This document shows, piece by piece, positions 1-5,307 of a stretch of DNA of 5,763 nt; position 1 is the stretch's first letter; the number at the start of each line of letters is the position of its first letter. Position numbers and translations under genes: made by a program. Below the pieces are notes generated by a model. The model saw only the letters and a program-made list of their open reading frames with translations. It searched no databases and had not been told where the DNA came from. Source of the stretch: Saprospiraceae bacterium (GTDB lineage Bacteria > Bacteroidota > Bacteroidia > Chitinophagales > Saprospiraceae); NCBI GenBank assembly GCA_007134625.1, contig SLKL01000434.1, positions 1 to 5,763 on the forward strand. Direction: 5' to 3'.

Positions 1-12
1 ACCTGAATAACC

Positions 13-43
13 TTGGATAAAATTAAATTATGCCCTAAATTTG
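13..43 (+). promoter_or_regulatory. Bacteroidota-type promoter of the DUF4160/DUF2442 operon
   Basis: TAAATTTG at 36-43 matches the Bacteroidota -7 consensus TAnnTTTG exactly. A TTG at 13-15 sits 20 bases upstream, in the range known for the -33 element of the phylum's primary sigma factor. Transcription would start near 47-51, giving a leader of about 15 bases before the ATG at 65. No Shine-Dalgarno sequence is visible, which is common in this phylum. The -7 element overlaps the left arm of the inverted repeat at 39-64, so a protein bound there would be expected to block transcription. The motif match is seen directly; promoter activity is inferred. Confidence 0.55.
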
Positions 44-64
44 TTATCTAAATGGATAACAAAT
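39..64. promoter_or_regulatory. Perfect 10-bp inverted repeat, candidate operator
   Basis: ATTTGTTATC (39-48) and GATAACAAAT (55-64) are exact reverse complements separated by TAAATG. The repeat begins inside the -7 promoter element, covers the expected transcription start and ends at the base before the DUF4160 start codon. That placement is typical of an autorepression operator, and the obvious candidate binder is the helix-turn-helix protein encoded at 545-1066. It could instead act as an RNA hairpin over the start site. The symmetry is seen directly; the regulator assignment is inference. Confidence 0.5.
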
Positions 65-167
65 ATGCCGACAGTCAAAACCATTGATGCGATAAAGATT
101 GATATTTATTCAAGAGATCATCCACCCCCGCACTTTCATGCAAAATTTGCTGAGCATGAAGAGTTGA

Positions 168-416
168 CAACCTGAGTTAGATTATTATCACGAAGCATAA
201 TTGTTGGAAAACTCCTTAGACGAGGCTCTTTTTTGAAGATGTAGCGGGCTACATCAAGGAAAAGGAACGAAGAATAAGGAGAATTTTCAACAACTTTTTA
301 AATTTTTAGGACTTTGAATAAAATAGAGAAAAATTAGCCTAATTTTAATTTTAGATCTGTCTTTAGTATTTGATCCATAATTACTTATGCGAGTTAGAAT
401 AATAGAACTCAGGTTG
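168..416. mobile_element. Non-autonomous MITE-like element with terminal inverted repeats
   Basis: CAACCTGAGTT at 168-178 is the exact reverse complement of AACTCAGGTTG at 406-416. The match continues imperfectly inward: ATTATT follows at both ends after a two-base difference, then GCATAA with one gap, giving about 35 bases of degenerate inverted repeat. TTGA occurs at 164-167 and 414-417 and is a plausible 4-bp target duplication. In that case the element proper is 168-413. Removing 250 bp (one TTGA copy plus the element) restores the DUF4160 frame exactly, which is strong support for insertion. No transposase is encoded; only short stop-bounded frames are present. The centre holds a strong hairpin (238-255). 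The family was not identified; a transposase acting in trans would be required. Confidence 0.75.
238..255. repeat. 8-bp hairpin at the centre of the MITE-like element
   Basis: GATGTAGC (238-245) and GCTACATC (248-255) are exact reverse complements separated by two bases (GG), so as RNA the loop would be the four bases CGGG. It lies near the middle of the 168-416 insertion and may be a structural feature of that element, or the remnant of a terminator. It has no T-run directly after it on the plus strand. On the minus strand it is followed after a few bases by a poly-A run rather than poly-T. Confidence 0.5.
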
Positions 417-544
417 AAAGTAATTGAAACCTTGGAAACTTATGCAGGAAAATTACCAAAAGTGCAAAAGAGGAAAGTCTTAGACTGGGCGGCAAAAAAC
501 AGGCAATTCCTTTTACAGATTTTTAATACTTTAAATCCACGATC

Positions 545-1066
545 ATGAGACAAAAAATTAAAATACCAAGAATAGTAAAAATTGAAAAGATTTCAGGACA
601 CCAAATCCAATGTATGTTTAACAACGGCGAGAGCCGGATTTTGGACTTTGGCAAGATATTTAAACAATGGAAAGTTACCAAAAATGATTTTGAATACCCC
701 CTGTTAGACGAAAAAGAATTTGAAAAGGTGGAACTCAGAAATTATACACTATCTTGGCCAAATATAGAAATTAAAGTATCTGGGGAGAACGACAAAGATC
801 TAATATTGCCCTATGAAATCGGAGCGGATATACTATACCAGCTTAGTGAAGAAATAAATGACCCATCAAAATACAGATACGGCAGACTGATAAGAAATGC
901 TCGAATAAAAGCTGGTCTGACACAAGAACAACTCGCAAAGAAAAGCGGAACAACAAGATTCTATATTTCCAGAATAGAGAATGATAAGACCGATCTTGAA
1001 ATGTCAACCTTCAGGAAGATAGTGGAAGCAGGACTTGGGAAGAAACTAAAATTGACGATAGAATAA
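545..1066 (+). CDS. DUF2442 domain protein with C-terminal XRE-type helix-turn-helix (antitoxin-like regulator)
   Basis: This 173-residue protein has two parts. Residues about 8-92 fit a DUF2442 domain: a short beta-rich fold with an LDFGKIF segment (33-39), LRNYTLSWPN (64-73) and a closing LPYEIGADILY (88-98). Residues about 113-168 form a Cro/C1-type HTH: GRLIRNARIKAGLTQEQLAK, then a recognition-helix region SGTTRFYISRIEN (134-146). The ATG overlaps the stop of the upstream DUF4160 gene (ATGA), so the pair was a coupled operon. In such pairs the DUF2442-HTH protein is the likely DNA-binding partner and probable autorepressor, with the 39-64 palindrome as its natural site. That assignment is inference. 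With its partner gene broken, this protein may now be an orphan regulator. Expression must come through the inserted element or from a promoter within it; no clear promoter was seen there. The frame is complete and shows no damage. Confidence 0.85.
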   Translation: MRQKIKIPRIVKIEKISGHQIQCMFNNGESRILDFGKIFKQWKVTKNDFEYPLLDEKEFEKVELRNYTLSWPNIEIKVSGENDKDLILPYEIGADILYQLSEEINDPSKYRYGRLIRNARIKAGLTQEQLAKKSGTTRFYISRIENDKTDLEMSTFRKIVEAGLGKKLKLTIE

Positions 1067-1544
1067 ATCACACCTCCAACAGCTGCTAAATTCTAAAAAA
1101 TATAATAGACCAAACCCCGATGGAAGACCCTAAAGGATTGGACTCAATGATCTTCGAGCTAATTGCCAAAACACCCTTTGTAGCTCATTTTGTACTAATT
1201 TTTAGCTCAAATTGGTATGGTTTTGAGCTTGAATAGCTATATTTGTGAGCTACAAAATGCAATTACTTAGGGTATTTATTAACCAATACAGATCTGCAGT
1301 CAATACCTAACGAAAAAGTATTATATTGACAAATCTCATGTTTTAAATTTCTGATTATCAGTCTCGTTTTCTTTAGTTATGTTACTTACTGAATAGTCAT
1401 ATTATTAAAAGTGAAGTTGCTAAAAAATCAGGGTCAATATGTGAACAATAGTTTTTCAATATGAAATTAAAATTCCTGAAAGTCTGATGAACTAGAATTC
1501 ATTTATTTTCTATGATGTAAACTGGATTTTATTAATTTTATGGT
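1067..1544. other. AT-rich intergenic region, 478 bp, no convincing gene
   Basis: No reading frame here has recognisable protein character. The longest plausible one (ATG 1120 to TAG 1234-1236, 38 codons) overlaps the AGCTC repeat cluster and resembles no family I know. The region holds the nested inverted repeats at 1177-1256 and a weaker imperfect inverted repeat at 1267-1310 (TTAGGGTATT against AATACCTAA). TATATTTG at 1238-1245 matches the Bacteroidota -7 consensus, but the nearest TTG (1212-1214) is 23 bases upstream, at the edge of the accepted spacing. It would give a leader of nearly 300 bases for the gene at 1545. No transcription terminator is evident after 1066. Confidence 0.6.
1177..1256. 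repeat. Nested AGCTC inverted repeats
   Basis: An outer 11-bp pair, TTTGTAGCTCA (1177-1187) and TGAGCTACAAA (1246-1256), encloses an inner 8-bp pair, AGCTCAAA (1204-1211) and TTTGAGCT (1222-1229). Both pairs share the AGCTC core, so the segment has two direct and two inverted copies of one motif. An additional GAGCT lies just outside at 1156-1160. It could be a multi-site regulator-binding region, a small palindromic repeat element or a stem-loop. A -7-like TATATTTG (1238-1245) lies inside it. The symmetry is seen directly; the function is unknown. Confidence 0.6.
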
Positions 1545-3155
1545 ATGATTTCAAATGAAGAAAAAAAATTATATCTCGGTGATTTATTCAGACACCTGGA
1601 TGGCATCGCTATTGTCAATGTAGCCTATCTGTTTCACAGCAAGGGGATTACAAAATATTTATTATCAAAAAGCAGGCACACACTGGATGACCTGTGTTTA
1701 AAATTCAATGCCAAGTGCGGTTATCTAAATGTTGCTTTAAGATTGCTGGCATCACAGGGGTGGTTGGTATATGAAGTGGATAATTCTACAGCCACTGTAA
1801 CAATAAGATTGAACGAAAACAGTGAAGCAGCCTTTTCACTTTTTCAAAACTACAAGACAGCATCTGAGTTTCTTAAAGTATCTCGATTTTTTCACCCCAA
1901 AAAAACGACTACTGTTGATCTGTATAAAATGTACAAAATTTTACAGAGCATTCAAGAACAAATAAGTCTTTCAGACACAAGTAGTTTGGAGTATCAGGTA
2001 AAAAAACATATTGAAGGAGCTGTTGTTGGCCCCCTAACTGTAGCATTGGCAATGAATGGGTTTTTTCACAAATATTTTATGGAAGCCTCCTTTACTGCCG
2101 ATGAATATCATGAAGACCCGGAAAGTTTTACTAAAATTCTTGATTTTTATACCTTTTTGGGATGGTTTATCAAAAAAGACAATTCATATAAGTTTACTGA
2201 AAAAGGTTTGTTTTTTGCCAAACGTGCAAGTGCTTATGGAGTTACCGTTTCATACATTCCTACTTTTAATAATCTTGAGGACTTACTATTTGGTGATTAC
2301 AGCTCAATGAGAAGTTCTTCTAAAAACCAAACTGAAATTCATGTTGACAGAGCGATGAATGTTTGGGGAAGTGGCGGGGCGCATGCAAATTATTTCAAAC
2401 AGATTGACGACATAATTATTCAAATTTTTAATAGACCCATAGAAGAGCAGCCCAAAGGTATTCTTGATATGGGGTGTGGGAATGGAGCATTTCTTATTCA
2501 TCTTTTTGATGTAATAGAGCAAAGAACCTCAAGGGGAAAAGTCCTCGATGAATACCCTTTGTTACTGGTAGGAGTAGATTTTAACAAAGAAGCTTTGAAG
2601 GTAACTCGAGCTAATCTTGTAAACGCTGATGTATGGGCAAAAGTAATTTGGGGAGATATTGGGAATCCCGAACTCTTGGAAAAAGATCTAATTGAAAACT
2701 ATGACATCCGTCTACGTGATTTACTAAACGTAAGAACTTTTCTCGATCATAATAGAATTTGGAGTGAGCCCCATAATGATATTAACACCCAAAACAGTAT
2801 TTCGACAGGTGCATTTGCCTATCTTGGAAAAAAACTTTCAAACAACAATGTTGAGCAAAACCTTAAAGAACATTTATTGAAGTGGAAACCTTTTATTCAA
2901 AAATTTGGATTACTAACTATTGAGTTGCATACCATTCCGCCCGATATTGCGGCTAAAAACATCGGAAATACAGCTATAACAGCTTATGACGCTACGCATG
3001 GATTTTCAGATCAGTACATAGTAGAAATTGAAGTCTTTTTAAAAGTATTAAAAGAAATAGGGCTTAAAAGTGAGAAAAAATATTTTTCAAAATACCCCGA
3101 TTCTGAAATAGCAACTGTGAGTATTCAATACATTGCAGATAAGTCTGGCAAATAA
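1545..3155 (+). CDS. Class I SAM-dependent methyltransferase, AprA-like
   Basis: This is a 536-residue soluble protein. Residues about 14-77 and 160-240 look like winged-helix regions, as in O-methyltransferase-type N-terminal domains. A conserved-looking DRAMNVWGSGGAHANYF stretch then leads into the Rossmann methyltransferase domain. SAM motif I is LDMGCGNG (307-314), and the acidic residue after strand 2 is D345 in VGVDFN. The C-terminal part has VRTFLDHNR (H402), LTIELHTIPP (H462) and DATHGFSDQYIVE (H485, Q490). These resemble the iron-dependent C-methyltransferase of the apratoxin polyketide synthase (AprA) and its stand-alone relatives. By analogy H462, H485 and Q490 are possible metal ligands, but I recall that assignment rather than derive it. 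The SAM-binding call is firm; the AprA-like placement is moderately sure and the substrate unknown. No polyketide or other biosynthetic gene is visible nearby. The ATG at 1545 has no Shine-Dalgarno sequence but suits the family's N-terminus. Confidence 0.8.
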   Translation: MISNEEKKLYLGDLFRHLDGIAIVNVAYLFHSKGITKYLLSKSRHTLDDLCLKFNAKCGYLNVALRLLASQGWLVYEVDNSTATVTIRLNENSEAAFSLFQNYKTASEFLKVSRFFHPKKTTTVDLYKMYKILQSIQEQISLSDTSSLEYQVKKHIEGAVVGPLTVALAMNGFFHKYFMEASFTADEYHEDPESFTKILDFYTFLGWFIKKDNSYKFTEKGLFFAKRASAYGVTVSYIPTFNNLEDLLFGDYSSMRSSSKNQTEIHVDRAMNVWGSGGAHANYFKQIDDIIIQIFNRPIEEQPKGILDMGCGNGAFLIHLFDVIEQRTSRGKVLDEYPLLLVGVDFNKEALKVTRANLVNADVWAKVIWGDIGNPELLEKDLIENYDIRLRDLLNVRTFLDHNRIWSEPHNDINTQNSISTGAFAYLGKKLSNNNVEQNLKEHLLKWKPFIQKFGLLTIELHTIPPDIAAKNIGNTAITAYDATHGFSDQYIVEIEVFLKVLKEIGLKSEKKYFSKYPDSEIATVSIQYIADKSGK

Positions 3156-3171
3156 ACAGACATTATTTGTT

Positions 3172-3189
3172 GGTGTCCTCACCGTTTTT
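3172..3189 (+). terminator. Weak possible intrinsic terminator after the methyltransferase gene
   Basis: GGTG (3172-3175), a TCCT loop and CACC (3180-3183) form a 4-bp stem, followed after one base by TTTTT (3185-3189). It lies 17 bases after the methyltransferase stop and 41 bases before the next start. The stem is short, so termination would be partial at best. If it does not function, the two plus-strand genes are co-transcribed. Confidence 0.3.
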
Positions 3190-3230
3190 AATTGTCCATG
3201 CAAAAAGTACATTATTTTTAAAAACAGCTA

Positions 3231-3692
3231 ATGACCGTAAAAGATAAGTTAGAGAAATACGACTTATTCGACCAATCTATAATCAGACATGGAATGTTAG
3301 AATGCATCCGTGACTATGAAGTTATTGGGTATCTACTAGGTATGGACTGTGATACTGAGGCACAATTTATTTTCAAAGGTTGCATCAAAGTTGACTATAA
3401 AGTAATAGTTGCGTCAGAGCATTATTCAATGGATGAAAGACTGCTCGAACTTGACCGTCAAGACGAACCTGACTATCCTGTAGGATTTATTTGGGGGGTT
3501 AATTATGCTTTGGTTTATCCGGGGTGGGAACTTAAAGAAGATACAGAAGAATTAAAAATTTTAGAGAAAACATACGGACTAAAATTCTATGAAATTTTCT
3601 TCGAGACAAACGCTTACCACTTGAAGATTATCTTCCACGACATTGAAATCAAAGAATTAAACCGAATTGAGAAAAGTGCGACTCCCTTTTGA
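3231..3692 (+). CDS. YxiG-like domain protein of unknown function
   Basis: This 153-residue acidic cytoplasmic protein has no signal peptide or membrane segment. Its pattern fits the YxiG-like domain: KYDLFDQSIIRHG (9-21), IRDYEVIG (26-33), GFIWGVNYA (85-93), YPGWEL (96-101) and ETNAYHLKIIFHDI (125-138). This is recalled from family members, not searched. No biochemical role is established for the family, and similar proteins turn up as small accessory genes, some in polymorphic-toxin or immunity-rich loci. The gene lies 75 bases after the methyltransferase and may share its transcript. The conserved part ends near residue 140. The last 13 residues, from about 3651 on, lie inside a 44-base convergent overlap with the DNA ligase gene and are probably not part of the family core. 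There is no clear ribosome binding site; the ATG at 3231 is chosen because the family motif begins within ten residues. Confidence 0.65.
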   Translation: MTVKDKLEKYDLFDQSIIRHGMLECIRDYEVIGYLLGMDCDTEAQFIFKGCIKVDYKVIVASEHYSMDERLLELDRQDEPDYPVGFIWGVNYALVYPGWELKEDTEELKILEKTYGLKFYEIFFETNAYHLKIIFHDIEIKELNRIEKSATPF

Positions 3693-5295
3693 TAATTTTA
3701 TCTTCTAATCCATAAACCCTCAACAACTCCTGCAACTGATCAAGCGTAACTGCCTCGGAGGCGGGTTTGTCTTTTCGCCATCTTTTCATTCTTGGGAATC
3801 TCAGAGCAACGCCGGATTTATGTCTTTTTGAGGCGGCTATCCCCTCAAAGGCGATTTCAAAAACCAACTCGGGTTTAACGGCACTGACCGGACCATGTCG
3901 TTCCAGAGTGTTGCGTCTGACAAAGGAGGTAATGGATCTGAATTCATCATCGGTTAAGCCCGAATAGGCCTTAGTAAAGGGAACCAATCGATCTCCATCC
4001 CAGGCTGCAAAAGTATAATCTGTATAGAGATTAGATCTTCTGCCCTTTCCTCTCATAGCGTAAAGTAGCACACCATCTACAAGCAAGGGATCTGTTTTCC
4101 ACTTCCACCAGGCGCCCTTTTTTCTGCCAGTCATATAGGGAGATTGGAGGTTTTTTAGCATCAATCCTTCGCTGTGATTTTCCCTTGCTTTTTCTCGTAT
4201 TCGGGCTAAGTCTTCCCAATCAGACCACTTGAGTGCTTCGGACATCAATAGTCGAGGATGGGAGACTTGAGAAATCAATTCTTCCAGATGTTTTCTTCTT
4301 TCCGAAAGGGGTTTTGAGCGGATGTCACTTCCCTCCCATTCCAGTAAATCATATGCGATGATGGCAGCGGGTAGTTCCCCCATCATTTTGGCAGAGACCG
4401 ACTTTCTGTTTAATCTTTTTTGCAATTGGCTGAAATGAGCAGGCACCCCATCATGAGTAATTAGCAATTCCCCATCAATGGCTGTTCCATCAGGTAAATC
4501 CTGAAAAGCCTCTATTAAGTCCGGGAAAGAATCATTAATGAGTTCCTCACCCCTTGACCACAGGAACACTTCTGATTTACGCTTGATAAGTTGGGAGCGG
4601 ATGCCATCCCATTTGTATTCTGCCTGCCAGTCTTCTTTTTTACCCAGATCCTCAAATTTTTCCTCAAAGGGATATGCAAGAAAGAAAGGGTAAGGTCTTG
4701 ACAAAGCAACTGATTCGTCTTTTTCAAAAATCAATTCCCGGTATTCAGCTGTATCCGGAGTCCAGTTGCCCATCAGTCGGTGAGCAAGTTCATTTTCATC
4801 TATGCCCGTATGCCTTGAAAGAGCTCTGACCATTAATTTCTGCGAAATACCAATTCTGAATCCGCCGGTGATCAGTTTATTAAAAACAAAACGCTCGCTT
4901 TTATCCAGGCTATTCCAGGCATTCTTGATAAAAGCCTCTTTTTCCTGTTCCTCCATATTGCTGACCTCACCCAATGCCTTCATCCAAAAAGTGAGGCTGT
5001 GGTCCGACTGTTTCTGTGGGGGAGGTAAAACGAGGGCTATAGTCTCAGCAAGGTCTCCAACGATGTGATAGGATTCTTCAAAAAGCCATTCAGGAATTCC
5101 AGCTAATTCTGAAGCCCAAAGACGCAGGTCTTTAAGTTTGACCCCTCTTTTGGGTCGCTTACCGGAGAGTAATGCAATAGTGTATAGTTTATCGCTATCA
5201 GATGCTTCAGACAGATAGTCCACAAGGTGGTCCACCCTTTGATTGGTGCTTGTAGTTGTATCCAACAGCTCTGCAAATTGACCGAATCTCTTCAT
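3649..5295 (-). CDS. ATP-dependent DNA ligase of the ligase-exonuclease repair cluster
   Basis: This 548-residue enzyme seals nicks using ATP through a lysine-AMP intermediate. The N-terminal helical DNA-binding domain spans about 1-190. The nucleotidyltransferase domain follows, with motif I EYKWDGIR (catalytic K228), SRGEELIND (247-255), motif III AIDGELL (272-278), motif IV EGLMLK (376-381) and motif V WWKWK (396-400). The OB-fold domain ends with motif VI RFPRMKRWRKDK (499-510). All catalytic motifs are present, so it should be active. It lacks the LigD polymerase and phosphoesterase domains. It starts 12 bases after the exonuclease stop, with GGGAG just upstream of the ATG, so the two are one operon. 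In many bacteria this pair is followed by a ligase-associated DEXH helicase and the phosphoesterase PdeM; here the downstream side holds a convergent unrelated gene. The last roughly 14 residues lie beyond the usual end and are read from DNA overlapping that gene, suggesting loss of the original stop codon. Confidence 0.95.
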   Translation of the reverse strand: MKRFGQFAELLDTTTSTNQRVDHLVDYLSEASDSDKLYTIALLSGKRPKRGVKLKDLRLWASELAGIPEWLFEESYHIVGDLAETIALVLPPPQKQSDHSLTFWMKALGEVSNMEEQEKEAFIKNAWNSLDKSERFVFNKLITGGFRIGISQKLMVRALSRHTGIDENELAHRLMGNWTPDTAEYRELIFEKDESVALSRPYPFFLAYPFEEKFEDLGKKEDWQAEYKWDGIRSQLIKRKSEVFLWSRGEELINDSFPDLIEAFQDLPDGTAIDGELLITHDGVPAHFSQLQKRLNRKSVSAKMMGELPAAIIAYDLLEWEGSDIRSKPLSERRKHLEELISQVSHPRLLMSEALKWSDWEDLARIREKARENHSEGLMLKNLQSPYMTGRKKGAWWKWKTDPLLVDGVLLYAMRGKGRRSNLYTDYTFAAWDGDRLVPFTKAYSGLTDDEFRSITSFVRRNTLERHGPVSAVKPELVFEIAFEGIAASKRHKSGVALRFPRMKRWRKDKPASEAVTLDQLQELLRVYGLEDKIIKRESHFSQFGLIL

Positions 5296-5307
5296 TTTCT
5301 CCCGTTC

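Larger units (their letters stand above)
65..548 (+). pseudogene. DUF4160 family gene interrupted by a MITE-like insertion
   Basis: The frame from ATG 65 encodes MPTVKTIDAIKIDIYSRDHP followed by PPHFHAKFAEHEEL (residues 21-34). This is the characteristic DUF4160 start, with the D-H-x-PPHFHA signature. It then meets a stop at 173-175 inside inserted DNA, leaving a 36-residue peptide. The rest of the family resumes at 417-545 (KVIETLETYAGKLPKVQKRK, then VLDWAAKNRQ and a short tail), ending at TGA 546-548. Joining codon 34 (TTG, 164-166) to AAA across a 250-bp removal gives a continuous 77-residue protein, about the usual length for the family. DUF4160 genes are commonly found beside DUF2442 genes and the pair is often listed as toxin-antitoxin-like, but the biochemical activity is not settled. 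The TGA overlaps the next ATG as ATGA, suggesting translational coupling before the break. The gene should be inactive in this strain. Confidence 0.85.

Noticed and set aside
1..6. ACCTGA at the left edge as a second copy of the MITE end
   Set aside because: Only six bases match the CAACCTGAGTT end and the sequence diverges at once, so a chance match is likely.
361..376. TAGTATTTG inside the insertion as a promoter for the DUF2442-HTH gene
   Set aside because: The spacing within the motif is one base too long for TAnnTTTG and no suitable -33 TTG is evident.
1120..1236. 38-codon frame (MEDPKGLDSMIFELIAKTPF...)
   Set aside because: It is short, lacks a ribosome binding site, has no family resemblance and runs through the AGCTC repeat cluster, which accounts for much of its sequence.
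1326..1351. Possible promoter TTG (1326-1328) with TAAATTTC (1344-1351)
   Set aside because: It has one mismatch to the -7 consensus and a 15-base spacer, shorter than the usual range.
2056..2522. Frames of 84 codons (+) and 72 codons (-) inside the methyltransferase gene
   Set aside because: They lie within a well-supported coding frame with SAM-binding motifs and have no protein-like features of their own.
3767..5068. Several 60-90 codon frames on both strands inside the ligase gene
   Set aside because: These are shadow frames of the ligase, which shows all nucleotidyltransferase motifs across the same bases.
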